From Alistipes sp. (GTDB taxonomy: Bacteria > Bacteroidota > Bacteroidia > Bacteroidales > Rikenellaceae): a DNA stretch of 64,000 nucleotides. The translations under genes and the position numbers were made by a program. The DNA is taken from assembly GCA_017474235.1 (NCBI GenBank), contig JAFVIB010000004.1:1-64000 (forward strand), in the 5' to 3' direction. This document shows positions 35,597 through 43,645 of this stretch, one piece after another (position 1 is the stretch's first letter; the number at the start of each line of letters is the position of its first letter). The notes beneath the pieces are model-generated. The model worked only from the letters and a program-made list of their open reading frames with translations. It did not search any database and had not been told where the DNA came from.

Positions 35597-36220
35597 ATGA
35601 GAGAGATAAATCCCCAAGAAACAACCCGTGCATACGCCTTTGAGATGTGGATGCAGGCACCCAATCCGATGGTTACATTTTTCAAGACGCTCGATGTATC
35701 GCGCCTTGTGAGAATTAGCCGCAAGCGAGGGCTGAAATTCAATATGTTGATGTGCTACTGCATTGGTCGTGCCGCCTCGCAAGTCAAGGAGTTTTATCTG
35801 TTGCCCATCGGCGACAAGTTGATGCAGTACGACACCATCGCCGTAAACACCATTGTTGCCAACTCGGCGGGCGAGGTGAGTTCGTGCGACCTGCCTTACA
35901 GCGAGGATTTGGCGCAATTTGGCAGCGACTATCTGCGCCTTACACAGCAGGTGGCGGAGAGTTGCACCGACCACGACCTCTCGGCTGAGAGTATGGTTAT
36001 CGGCACTTCGGCCTTGGCGCAGTACGAGATAGATGGAGTGGTGGGTATGTATAGCGGTATTTTCAATAATCCGTTTATGATTTGGGGCAAGTACAAGCGA
36101 GGATTGTTTAAGACTACGCTAAGTGTGTCGTTCCAATTCCACCATACCCAAATGGATGGTGCCCACGCTGCAAAATTCCTTGACATCTTACAGCGAGAGA
36201 TAGACGGAAAATTTGCATAG
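35597..36220 (+). CDS. Chloramphenicol acetyltransferase-like protein
   Basis: 207 residues, close to the usual length of type A CAT. The catalytic HHxxxDG motif is HHTQMDG near residue 180, preceded by TTLSVSFQF. NPMVTFFKTLDVSRL and MLMCYCIGRAA match the family's N-terminal half. The start is ATG 35597; the longer upstream reading runs through the promoter. Many CAT-like proteins in gut Bacteroidales confer no resistance, so drug acetylation is not established. It is divergent from the WYL operon. Confidence 0.85.
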   Translation: MREINPQETTRAYAFEMWMQAPNPMVTFFKTLDVSRLVRISRKRGLKFNMLMCYCIGRAASQVKEFYLLPIGDKLMQYDTIAVNTIVANSAGEVSSCDLPYSEDLAQFGSDYLRLTQQVAESCTDHDLSAESMVIGTSALAQYEIDGVVGMYSGIFNNPFMIWGKYKRGLFKTTLSVSFQFHHTQMDGAHAAKFLDILQREIDGKFA

Positions 36221-36231
36221 ATAGTACAGAG

Positions 36232-36263
36232 AGAAAAAGTTTCGGCTTTTTCTATTTTTGTTT
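36232..36263 (+). repeat. 32-bp direct repeat, left copy (terminator-like)
   Basis: AGAAAAAG-TTTCGG-CTTTTTCT hairpin then ATTTTTGTTT. Identical except for one base to 38341-38372. It also serves as the terminator of the CAT-like gene. The pair bounds a 2.1-kb cassette. Confidence 0.8.
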
Positions 36264-36293
36264 GGCAATTGTCAGAAGTTGTCAAAAACTCAG

Positions 36294-36524
36294 GGTTACT
36301 TTGTCGCAAAGTAACCCTTAAATTTGTTTTGGAATCTATGTTTAATTTTATTTCGAGATTATTTGTGAGCTATTTTCGAGTAGAATTTGGTTTGTTTTAT
36401 GCAGGGAATAGCGGGCTATTATCAAATAGCACAGACAAAAATATGCCGAAAAGAGCCACAAAGAGTCCGAAACAAGTTTTGGCAGCAATGGAATAACACA
36501 TTTAATAAAATTAAAAATAGATTC
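36294..36524. repeat. Inverted-repeat-bounded 150-bp segment
   Basis: GAATCTATGTTTAATTTTAT (36332-36351) recurs inverted at 36505-36524 with one mismatch, enclosing about 150 bp. Just outside, the left end has a perfect GGTTACTTTG-TCG-CAAAGTAACC hairpin (36295-36317). The outer flank CAAAGTAAC has a partial mirror at 36530-36538. Inside is a possible 17-codon ORF (36443-36496) and, on the minus strand, one TATTTTTG -7 match. Could be a MITE-like element or an invertible segment. Nothing else in 36264-36526. Confidence 0.5.
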
Positions 36525-36526
36525 TA

Positions 36527-36664
36527 ATGTCACTTTGGGATTGGCTGCTTGCAGCGTGGATTTATGAGGAGTTGTTCGATGATGACTTGGACAACACCTC
36601 GCACGACAACACTTGCGACTATGATTCGTCATACGACTACGATGATTACGAGGAGGATTTTTGA
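36527..36664 (+). CDS. Small acidic ORF, 45 aa
   Basis: Begins MSLWDWLLAAWIYEELF and ends in a very acidic, tyrosine-rich tail (DYDDYEEDF). Not recognised. The hydrophobic Trp-rich head plus acidic tail and a start directly after the right inverted-repeat arm make it look like a genuine small gene, but no ribosome-binding site is clear. It lies 55 bp before the HNH gene. It could be an anti-restriction-like acidic protein or chance. Confidence 0.35.
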   Translation: MSLWDWLLAAWIYEELFDDDLDNTSHDNTCDYDSSYDYDDYEEDF

Positions 36665-36677
36665 TGATTCTCTACTC

Positions 36678-36704
36678 TTTGTATTGAAATTATGTTTAAC
36701 TTTG
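36678..36704 (+). promoter_or_regulatory. HNH cassette promoter-like site
   Basis: TTTG, 15 nt, TAACTTTG (36697-36704). The 27-nt segment matches the one before the tfoX-like gene (38366-38392) at 21 of 27 positions, with the same spacing. Confidence 0.5.
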
Positions 36705-36719
36705 TGAAAACTTAATCCT

Positions 36720-37571
36720 ATGTCAAGAACTTACATTGAAGTAACCTATATTGATCCCAATGTATGCTTTGAATGTGGTGCACCTGCCACAGAGAGGCAT
36801 CATATTGTACCTGCATCATTAGGAGGCTCAAAGACTGTTCCTCTTTGTGGAATATGCCATGCCAAAATACACGATGTAGATGGTAAAAGACGAACAAGAA
36901 TTGCGGAGCTAACAAAAGCTGCACTTGACGCTAAAAAAGCCAGAGGTGAAACTTGGGTAAGAAATACAGATACTACTGCGGCAAGGGCGGTTAGCTGCAG
37001 AATGAGGGTAGCAGCAAGGGAAAATTGGATGAAGGAATCTGTGGTTGGTAAATATGTACTAGCGAAATGGATGGAAGGATTGACTTTTACAGATATTTTG
37101 CACGACTTAGATGAAATGTATGCAATAAATCCTGATGTGTATTGTTCTAGAAATGGTGTGCAAATTGCGAGAGGAACACTATCCAAAATGATATCTTTTT
37201 ACAAAGAGTGGCAAAAAGATTATGTCCCACAAAATAAAATTAGATTTCTCCTTCAATGGGCACAAAAGGCAAACAAACCATTTAATCTTCAATTATCGTG
37301 TAACTTTGAGAAAACAATATCTTCTAATGATGAAAAAGGATATATATTACATCCAACAGGCTCCTTTATTAAAGAATATGAACTAAAATATTGGGAAGAG
37401 TTCTTTCAGTTGTTACGCTCATTTTACATAATCAAAGAGAGATACGATTCTGATGGTAAAGTGTATTATGTATTTGCATCAGATACAATGATTATAAGAT
37501 TAGTAAAAGCTGATATAGAGAGTACTCCAATCGACAAGAATGTCTTGAAAAAAATTGGTATGGGATTATAG
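36720..37571 (+). CDS. HNH endonuclease-domain protein
   Basis: 283 residues. The N-terminal HNH module (about 15-58) reads CFECGAPATERHHIVPASLGG then LCGICHAKIH, giving two zinc-binding Cys pairs and the HH catalytic start. A basic linker follows. The region about 110-155 (VGKYVLAKWMEGLTFTDILHDL, then QIARGTLSKMISFYKEW) looks like a helix-turn-helix of the kind seen in recombinases. The C-terminal part is unrecognised. Clearly A+T-richer than the core genome. Heads a three-gene set inside a repeat-flanked cassette; probably acquired. Confidence 0.75.
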   Translation: MSRTYIEVTYIDPNVCFECGAPATERHHIVPASLGGSKTVPLCGICHAKIHDVDGKRRTRIAELTKAALDAKKARGETWVRNTDTTAARAVSCRMRVAARENWMKESVVGKYVLAKWMEGLTFTDILHDLDEMYAINPDVYCSRNGVQIARGTLSKMISFYKEWQKDYVPQNKIRFLLQWAQKANKPFNLQLSCNFEKTISSNDEKGYILHPTGSFIKEYELKYWEEFFQLLRSFYIIKERYDSDGKVYYVFASDTMIIRLVKADIESTPIDKNVLKKIGMGL

Positions 37572-37574
37572 ATT

Positions 37575-37883
37575 ATGGGACATATGAAATACGGAGATAA
37601 AGAGTTGATTGATGCTTTTAATGAAGCATCTATTGCGGCAGATGAAATGCTTGAAGATGATAATTTATTGGCAAAGGCTATTGCAAGTGTTGTAAGAAAT
37701 CAAATGGAAGATTTTCATTACAAATATCTTTCAGATGAGCAGATGAAGGAACTTAATCCAATAATTAGAAACTCAATATACACTGCTCTACAATTAGTAA
37801 GAGAGAATCCTGTTTTCTTGTATTGTTATTCGAAGTTATATGTACCAACATATTGGGAAGATTGTGAAAGAATACAAATATAA
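37575..37883 (+). CDS. Hypothetical protein, HNH cassette gene 2
   Basis: 102 residues, not recognised, mostly predicted helical and acidic (ELIDAFNEASIAADEMLEDD). It starts 3 nt after the HNH stop; MKYGDKEL three codons in is an alternative start. A+T-rich like its neighbours. No signal peptide or membrane segment. Small size and tight coupling suggest a partner of the HNH protein, such as an antidote or subunit (inference). Confidence 0.6.
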   Translation: MGHMKYGDKELIDAFNEASIAADEMLEDDNLLAKAIASVVRNQMEDFHYKYLSDEQMKELNPIIRNSIYTALQLVRENPVFLYCYSKLYVPTYWEDCERIQI

Positions 37884-37895
37884 GGAGTATGTTAT

Positions 37896-38234
37896 ATGAT
37901 TTGGTTATTGCATCCGTCACACAGAAAATTTATAAAAACACTTTATAAGAAGGTAGGCCCGCACGGATATATCGTCATAACAAAGTATGATCTTGAAGCT
38001 CAAGAAGATTTATGGGCAAAAACTACAAATTCCAAAAGAAGACATCAATGTATCTATAGAATTATTTTCAAGGCTATAAATAGGGTGGCTGAAAGTGTTG
38101 ACAAAGAGCAAATATGGGGAATAATAACAGTTAAAGCAATAGAAACATGGTTACATAGAATAGAGTTAAAAAGCCCTATAATAACTATTAGAAATACAAT
38201 TTTATATCCTATATTGAAGTACTATCGTCATTAG
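37896..38234 (+). CDS. Hypothetical protein, HNH cassette gene 3
   Basis: 112 residues, not recognised, basic (HRKFIKTLYKKV, TTNSKRRHQCIYR). Contains HGYIVITKYDLEAQ and a mixed helix/strand pattern. Starts 12 nt after gene 2, preceded by AAGGAG, an unusually clear Shine-Dalgarno sequence for this genome. This, with the base composition, suggests origin from another lineage (inference). Confidence 0.55.
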   Translation: MIWLLHPSHRKFIKTLYKKVGPHGYIVITKYDLEAQEDLWAKTTNSKRRHQCIYRIIFKAINRVAESVDKEQIWGIITVKAIETWLHRIELKSPIITIRNTILYPILKYYRH

Positions 38235-38245
38235 TTTTATAACCT

Positions 38246-38314
38246 ATGCTCACCTACACTTACATATCCCCCGGCAAGTTCGAGTTAATAGACAAGCCTA
38301 AATCTGAGTTGTAG
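38246..38314 (+). pseudogene. Truncated zinc alcohol dehydrogenase N-terminus
   Basis: A 22-codon ORF, MLTYTYISPGKFELIDKPKS plus EL-stop. It matches the N-terminus of zinc-dependent (GroES-like) alcohol dehydrogenases, which in Bacteroidales typically begin with a YI-x-PGKF-x-L-x-x-KPKP pattern (recollection). The catalytic remainder is absent; the right 32-bp repeat begins 27 bp later. It is probably a deletion remnant. Confidence 0.6.
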
Positions 38315-38340
38315 ATATTGTGTAATATTTACTTGCATGT

Positions 38341-38372
38341 AGAAAAAGTCTCGGCTTTTTCTATTTTTGTTT
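38341..38372 (+). repeat. 32-bp direct repeat, right copy
   Basis: One mismatch to 36232-36263. Same hairpin plus ATTTTTGTTT. Marks the right edge of the 2.1-kb HNH cassette. Confidence 0.8.
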
Positions 38373-38412
38373 CGGGATTATGCGTAACTTTGGGGTAGAA
38401 TAATTGGAAACT

Positions 38413-38730
38413 ATGGCTTGCAGCGAAGATTTTGTGCAATATATAGTGGAGCAGAGTGCCGGCGCGGGGGAGATTACAGCGCGGAAGATGATGGGCGACT
38501 ACTGTCTCTATTGCAACGGCGTGGTGGTTGGTCTTATCTGCGATAACTCTCTGTTTATCAAGCCAACAGAGCCGGTAAAGCAGATGTTGCGCGAAGTTGT
38601 GATGCGTCCACCGTATGACGGAGCAAAGGAGTACTTTTTTATTACCGATGTTGATGATAGGGACTATTTGGCAGAGATTGTTAAGACGACTCTCATCAAT
38701 CTTCCCGCACAAAAAAACAGAAAGAGATAA
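38413..38730 (+). CDS. TfoX/Sxy N-terminal domain protein
   Basis: 105 residues from ATG 38413. Resembles the TfoX N-terminal domain: ITARKMMGDYCLYCNGVVVGLICDNSLFIKP and EYFFI. The competence-linked C-terminal domain is absent, as in most Bacteroidota members. Role unknown. -7 TAACTTTG at 38385-38392. Followed at 18 bp by the RibD-like gene and then by flavin reductase, so probably one operon. Confidence 0.8.
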   Translation: MACSEDFVQYIVEQSAGAGEITARKMMGDYCLYCNGVVVGLICDNSLFIKPTEPVKQMLREVVMRPPYDGAKEYFFITDVDDRDYLAEIVKTTLINLPAQKNRKR

Positions 38731-38748
38731 CTTTGAATTACAGACTAT

Positions 38749-39426
38749 ATGAGACCTTACATTATTTGCCATATGATTGCCTCGGTAGATGGTCGCATAG
38801 ATTGCGATATGACCGAGCAGATTGAGGGTGGAAACGAGTATTATGAGGCGTTGGAGTCGCTCGCCTGCCCGTCGATGTTGATGGGGCGTGTGACAATGCA
38901 GATGCACTATGCCCTTGCAGAGCCTTTTATTGCAGCAGATACCACACCAATCGGCTGTGAGGCGTTCCATATAGCCCGTAAGGCAGCAGCCTATTGTGTG
39001 GGTGTTGATACTCACGGAATACTCCAATGGGGAGAGAGTGAGTTTGATGGTCAGGCTCTGCTTATTATCACAGATGAGCAGTGTCCAAAAGCCTACCACG
39101 ACCGACTTACAGAGCAGGGTATCTCTTGGATTGCGACGGGCAAAAACGGCATCAATCTTGCGCGTGCTATGGAGCTGCTTGCCGAGAAGTTTGGTGTTGA
39201 ACGATTGGCTGTTACCGGTGGTGGACACATCAACGGTGCTTTTTTGGAGGCGGAGCTGCTTGATGAGGTTAGCTTTATGGTTGCCCCGGGAATTGACGGC
39301 AGAGGAGGTATGGCAGCCGTCTTTGATGGTATTACCGATAAAAATCGCCCCGCAACACAACTGTACCTTCAGAGTGTCAAACAGATGGGCGAGACGGTTT
39401 GGATGAGATATAAATTTAAGAGATAG
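38749..39426 (+). CDS. RibD C-terminal/dihydrofolate reductase-like protein
   Basis: 225 residues. MRPYIICHMIASVDGRID is the family N-terminus (ASxDG), MLMGRVTM and LAVTGGGHINGAFLEAELLDEV are the core NADPH-binding motifs. Related to the riboflavin reductase domain of RibD and to stand-alone RibD-like reductases. Substrate unknown. Only 2 nt from the flavin reductase gene, so it may take part in the same redox step. Confidence 0.85.
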   Translation: MRPYIICHMIASVDGRIDCDMTEQIEGGNEYYEALESLACPSMLMGRVTMQMHYALAEPFIAADTTPIGCEAFHIARKAAAYCVGVDTHGILQWGESEFDGQALLIITDEQCPKAYHDRLTEQGISWIATGKNGINLARAMELLAEKFGVERLAVTGGGHINGAFLEAELLDEVSFMVAPGIDGRGGMAAVFDGITDKNRPATQLYLQSVKQMGETVWMRYKFKR

Positions 39427-39428
39427 TT

Positions 39429-39986
39429 ATGCGTAAGAATTTTGGTTCAAAGAGTTGGCTCTACCCTATGCCGGTGCTGATTGTTACGGCGTATGATGAG
39501 AGCGGAAAAGCAAATGCGATGAATGCCGCTTGGGGTGGAATATTTACCGATAACCATATCGGAATTTGCATTTCAGAGGGACATAAAACCACTAAAAACA
39601 TCCTCGCCACACAGGCTTTTACAGTGAGTATAGCAACCGTTGAGCAACTCGCGGCGTGTGACTATGTGGGAATTGTGTCGGGCAACAACGAACCGGATAA
39701 GTTCGCCAAAGCAGGTTTTACGGCGGTGCGCTCAGAGATGGTAAACGCTCCGATTATCGAGCAGCTCCCGATGACTTTAGAGTGTGAGTTTGTGTCGTAT
39801 GACGAGGATAGCAACTACCTTGTAGGTCGTATTGTAGGGGTTAGCGCCGACGATAAAATCCTTACCGACGGCAAGATTGATTACCACAAATTGCACCCGA
39901 TAACATACGACCCAATAAACCACCACTACATTGAACTTGGCGAGGTTGTCGGCAAAGCCTTCTATGACGGCAAAAAACTAAAATAA
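39429..39986 (+). CDS. Flavin reductase-like protein
   Basis: 185 residues; FMN-binding split-barrel fold of the DIM6/NTAB flavoprotein group. PMPVLIVTAYDESGKANAMNAAWGG (residues about 12-36), ISEGHKTTKNI and CEFVSYDEDSNYLVGRIVGV are diagnostic. Probably an NAD(P)H:FMN oxidoreductase. Third gene of the operon, ending at a strong terminator shared with the convergent catalase. Confidence 0.87.
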   Translation: MRKNFGSKSWLYPMPVLIVTAYDESGKANAMNAAWGGIFTDNHIGICISEGHKTTKNILATQAFTVSIATVEQLAACDYVGIVSGNNEPDKFAKAGFTAVRSEMVNAPIIEQLPMTLECEFVSYDEDSNYLVGRIVGVSADDKILTDGKIDYHKLHPITYDPINHHYIELGEVVGKAFYDGKKLK

Positions 39987-39999
39987 AGTGTAAAACAGT

Positions 40000-40024
40000 G
40001 GGGCTGTCAAAGTATGACAGCCCC
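40000..40024. terminator. Convergent terminator flavin reductase/catalase
   Basis: Perfect 10-bp stem GGGGCTGTCA (40000-40009) with TGACAGCCCC (40015-40024), AAGTA loop, TTCC after. Confidence 0.8.
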
Positions 40025-40032
40025 TTCCTATT

Positions 40033-41532
40033 CTATCTCCAATCCCACGATGGATGTGCTGGATCTTCTGCTGTAAGGGCTTCTGCAAGAGATAGACCCA
40101 AAGCCTTTGCCACACCCTCACCGTATGCAGGGTCGGCGCGGTGGCAGTTGCGGATATGACGCTGCTTGATAAATATCTCTGCATCGCCCATAGCGCGAGC
40201 TGTATTCTCACAAGTAGCCTTTTGATCTTCGCTTGTCATCAGTCGCCACAATTTGCCCGGCTGTGTGTAATAGTCGCTATCGAGTTCGCGCTCATCATAG
40301 TTATAGACCTCGCCCGTAACAGCCAAAGGTGGCTCTTTGAGCTGTGGTGAATCCTGCCACTCGCCGTAACTATTCGGCTCATACGAAATTGTGCGCCCTG
40401 CGTTATCGTCTGTACGCATCTGCCCGTCGCGATGATATGAGTGGTAAGGACAGCGCGGCTTGTTTATCGGTATTAAGTGGTGATTTACACCCAAACGGTA
40501 GCGTTGTGCGTCGCCATAGGAGAAGAGTCGTCCCTGCAACATCTTATCGGGCGAGAAACCTATGCCGTCGATGATGTTCATCGGGTTGAAAGCCGCCTGC
40601 TCGGTCTCGGCAAAGAAATTTTCAGGGTTGCGGTTAAGCTCCAAAATGCCCACATCGTGCAGTGGAAAATCGCCGTGATACCACACCTTTGTAAGGTCAA
40701 AAGGGTTGATGTGATACTCTTTCGCCTGCTCCTCTGTCATCAGCTGCACCTGCATAAGCCAACGAGGATAATCCCCTCGCTCAATAGCCTCAAAAAGGTC
40801 GCGCTGATGCGACTCTCTATCTTTGGCTATCACAGCCTCCGCCTCGGCATCGGTCATATTTTTAATACCCTGCAAGGTGCGTAGATGAAACTTTACCCAA
40901 GTACGACGGTTGTCGGCATTGATAAAGCTGTATGTGTGGCTGCCAAAGCCGTGCATATGGCGGAAAGAGGCGGGAATACCTCGTGGCGACATAGTAATTG
41001 TTACCTGATGTAGAGCCTCGGGTAATAGTGTCCAAAAATCCCAATTGCTATTTGCCGAGCGCATACCTGTTCGAGGGTCGCGCTTGATGGCGTGGTTGAG
41101 GTCGGGGAATTTGAGCGGGTCTCGCAAGAAGAATACAGGCGTATTATTGCCTACCAAATCCCAATTGCCCGTGTCGGTGTAGAATTTCATCGCAAAGCCG
41201 CGAATATCGCGCTCGGCATCGGCAGCACCACGCTCGCCCGCAACGGTCGAGAAACGGACAAAACAGTCGGTTTTTTTGCCAATCTCGGCAAATATCGAGG
41301 CGCGAGTGTAGGCTGTAATGTCGTGTGTAACTGTAAATGTGCCGTATGCACCCGACCCTTTAGCGTGCATACGACGCTCGGGGATAACTTCGCGATCAAA
41401 ATGGGCAAGTTTTTCTGTAAACCAAGGGTCTTGCAGCGTTACAGGACCCCGTATGCCGGCGGTCTGTGTGTTTTGGTTATCTGCAATAGGTCGCCCATTC
41501 TCTGCTGTTAAGACTTTTTTCTTCTGCTTCAT
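40033..41532 (-). CDS. katA: Catalase (haem, small-subunit type)
   Basis: 499 residues, clade 3 length. The active-site His lies in [14 protein letters not shown], the proximal haem Tyr in [14 protein letters not shown], and [11 protein letters not shown] carries the distal Asn. Cytoplasmic, breaks down H2O2. Stands alone, facing the flavin reductase operon. The start [13 protein letters not shown] is used; no longer in-frame start looks better. No clear promoter is visible. Confidence 0.96.
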   Translation of the reverse strand: MKQKKKVLTAENGRPIADNQNTQTAGIRGPVTLQDPWFTEKLAHFDREVIPERRMHAKGSGAYGTFTVTHDITAYTRASIFAEIGKKTDCFVRFSTVAGERGAADAERDIRGFAMKFYTDTGNWDLVGNNTPVFFLRDPLKFPDLNHAIKRDPRTGMRSANSNWDFWTLLPEALHQVTITMSPRGIPASFRHMHGFGSHTYSFINADNRRTWVKFHLRTLQGIKNMTDAEAEAVIAKDRESHQRDLFEAIERGDYPRWLMQVQLMTEEQAKEYHINPFDLTKVWYHGDFPLHDVGILELNRNPENFFAETEQAAFNPMNIIDGIGFSPDKMLQGRLFSYGDAQRYRLGVNHHLIPINKPRCPYHSYHRDGQMRTDDNAGRTISYEPNSYGEWQDSPQLKEPPLAVTGEVYNYDERELDSDYYTQPGKLWRLMTSEDQKATCENTARAMGDAEIFIKQRHIRNCHRADPAYGEGVAKALGLSLAEALTAEDPAHPSWDWR

Positions 41533-41605
41533 ATCGGACTATTTTTTGATTTATTTGCTCCGATATTTCCAAAATTGTGCCAACAATTATCTCCGTTGGC
41601 AAAGT

Positions 41606-42298
41606 CTATAAACAGCAAATACTCTTTATAACAAACCACAACACAGGGATAAGCAGCGAGGGGAGTAGGTTCAAAGTTTTGCAATCTTTGAGTTTGAGCA
41701 AAGAGAGCCCCGAAGCGACAATCATCAGTCCACCCACAATCAGAAGCTCTGCCATAAGTGCTTCGCTGATAGCGGTGCTTGAAATCTTAGCTATCGCATA
41801 AAACAGACCCTGCCAGCAAAAGAGTACCGGCGCAGCGAGTATCATCCACTTTCCGTATGTGCTTGCAAAGACAACAGATGTTACCAAATCGAGCGTTGCA
41901 TTTGTATATAGAAATGTGTTGTCGCCCTTTAGTGCGCTTATTACCGGACCGAGCATAGCAAGAGGACCGATGCAGTATAGCAAAATCGCCGTAGAGAGTC
42001 CGTCAGAGAGGCGCGAACTGCTATCTACTGTGCGTCTGCTTATCAGTTTGGCAAAACGCCCATCAAGGTCTAAGGCGGTGCCGATAACTCCACCCAACGC
42101 TATCGAAACGATAAATAGCACAGGGTATTCGCTCTTTCCGAAGTTGCTTATCACAGCATTAAGACCTATGCCGAGACAAGCCAAACCCAAACCCGTATAT
42201 AGAGCCTCTTTATATCGCTCTTTTATTCCTCTGTTCATCACCGCTCCGATGATGCTACCCACTATGATTGTGCAAGTATTTACAATAGTCCCTAACAT
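41606..42298 (-). CDS. DUF554-family membrane protein
   Basis: 230 residues with about seven hydrophobic segments. MLGTIVNTCTIIVGSIIGAVMNRGI is the standard DUF554 (YdfK-like) N-terminus. Substrate and function unknown. Monocistronic; a TATTTTTG -7 box lies at 42319-42326 on the minus strand, facing the divergent pncB gene. Confidence 0.9.
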   Translation of the reverse strand: MLGTIVNTCTIIVGSIIGAVMNRGIKERYKEALYTGLGLACLGIGLNAVISNFGKSEYPVLFIVSIALGGVIGTALDLDGRFAKLISRRTVDSSSRLSDGLSTAILLYCIGPLAMLGPVISALKGDNTFLYTNATLDLVTSVVFASTYGKWMILAAPVLFCWQGLFYAIAKISSTAISEALMAELLIVGGLMIVASGLSLLKLKDCKTLNLLPSLLIPVLWFVIKSICCL

Positions 42299-42410
42299 CT
42301 TACCAATATTTTATACAACAAAAATAGGCAATTTTTGGGGTTTTTGGCTCTACTGGGATAAAAACCGAAATTTTTTATGTACATTTGAAGTAAAATAAAC
42401 AGTTAAAGCT

Positions 42411-43595
42411 ATGACAATCTGTTCAATCCTCGAAAATGACCTCTATAAATTTTCGATGTCCTACTACTATCAGGTGCATTATCCCAATGCGTGGGGAACA
42501 TTTACTTTTCACGACCGAAACAACACCGAGTACAGTGAAGAGTTTGTCACAGCCCTGAAGCGTGAGTTCTCTAAACTTGCAGACCTCTCTTTGCAGCCAT
42601 CCGAGTTTGAGTGGGCGGTAAAAACTATTCACTATATTCCTCAGTGCTTTTGGGAGTGGCTCTGCTATTTCCGCTTTGAGCCTGATAAGATTGTCACTTG
42701 GCTTGATGATGAGCACCATCTCCACATTGAGGTCTCTGAGGCGATGTATAAGGTTACATTTTACGAGATTCCTATTCTTGCCATTGTCTCTCAACTCTAT
42801 CATCAGCATATTGGCGATGGTTACCAAACCCGCGAGGAGCTTGCTGCTGTGATGATACCTAAAATGGAGAAGAAGGTCGCCATAGCCACACAACACAACC
42901 TCTACTTTGCTGATTTTGGTATGCGCCGCCGCTTCAGCACCCTCTCGGAGGAGGTGGTTATCGACTATATGAAGTCTCACTGCCCCACCTTTACCGGCAC
43001 ATCTACCGTTTCGCTGGCAATGAAATATAACATCAAACCTATCGGCACAATGGCACACGAGTGCTTTATGTTTCAGGCTGCCGTACACACTCCAAAAGAG
43101 GCAAACTATGAGGTTATGGAGCGATGGGTTGAGGTCTATGATGGCAATTTGGGCACGGTGCTAACAGACACCTATACCGTTGATGCTTTTCTGAGAAACT
43201 TTTCGATGAAACTTGCAAAGCTATACGATGGCGTGCGTCACGACAGCGGCGACCCAAAAGTGTTCGGAGATAGAATTATCAAAAAATATGAGTCATACGG
43301 TATCGACCCGATGAGCAAAACTATCGTATTTTCTGATGGATTAGACTTTGAGACAGCCGCCGAAATTAAAGAGTACTTTGCCGGTCGTATAAAGGTTACT
43401 TTCGGCATCGGCACAAACCTCACTTGTGATATTGATGGCGTTAAACCGATGAATATCGTAATGAAACTCAAAGAGTGCCGCATCAACGCTCGCCAACCAA
43501 TCTATGGCTGCGTAAAACTTAGCGATGTAACGGGCAAGGCTATCGGCACAAAGGAGGATATTGCCAACTATAAGTATCAGCTCGGAATAAACTAA
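42411..43595 (+). CDS. pncB: Nicotinate phosphoribosyltransferase
   Basis: 394 residues. Converts nicotinate + PRPP (+ATP) to nicotinate mononucleotide in NAD salvage (Preiss-Handler route). ENDLYKFSMSYYYQ is the family N-terminus, GTSTVSLAMKYNIKPIGTMAHE and RHDSGDP are core motifs, and FGIGTNLT binds phosphate. TACATTTG (42380-42387) is a likely -7. Complements the de novo genes nadB and nadA elsewhere in the window. Confidence 0.95.
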   Translation: MTICSILENDLYKFSMSYYYQVHYPNAWGTFTFHDRNNTEYSEEFVTALKREFSKLADLSLQPSEFEWAVKTIHYIPQCFWEWLCYFRFEPDKIVTWLDDEHHLHIEVSEAMYKVTFYEIPILAIVSQLYHQHIGDGYQTREELAAVMIPKMEKKVAIATQHNLYFADFGMRRRFSTLSEEVVIDYMKSHCPTFTGTSTVSLAMKYNIKPIGTMAHECFMFQAAVHTPKEANYEVMERWVEVYDGNLGTVLTDTYTVDAFLRNFSMKLAKLYDGVRHDSGDPKVFGDRIIKKYESYGIDPMSKTIVFSDGLDFETAAEIKEYFAGRIKVTFGIGTNLTCDIDGVKPMNIVMKLKECRINARQPIYGCVKLSDVTGKAIGTKEDIANYKYQLGIN

Positions 43596-43599
43596 TTAA

Positions 43600-43639
43600 C
43601 AAAAAAAATGAGTGTCCAAAAGACTTTTGAACACTCATT
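43600..43639. terminator. Convergent terminator pncB/folE
   Basis: AATGAGTGT (43607-43615) with ACACTCATT (43631-43639), inner CAAAAG/CTTTTG helix. An A-run at 43600-43608 gives a T-run for the folE side. Confidence 0.8.
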
Positions 43640-43645
43640 ACATCT

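Noticed and set aside
35597..36220. Calling this a chloramphenicol resistance gene
   Set aside because: The catalytic HHxxxDG is present, but family membership alone does not show drug acetylation.
36269..36496. 75-codon ORF after the CAT-like gene
   Set aside because: It reads through a perfect hairpin and an inverted-repeat arm; the peptide is partly mirrored in an ORF on the other strand because of that repeat.
36220..38400. Insertion sequence or integrative element with its own recombinase
   Set aside because: No transposase, integrase or relaxase is encoded; the HNH protein's helix-turn-helix is not enough to call a recombinase.
38329..39360. 343-codon open frame on the minus strand
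   Set aside because: Antisense to the TfoX-like and RibD-like genes, both with clear family motifs; no recognisable protein.
42423..43088. 221-codon minus-strand frame opposite pncB
   Set aside because: pncB motifs occupy the other strand in full; no domain seen here.
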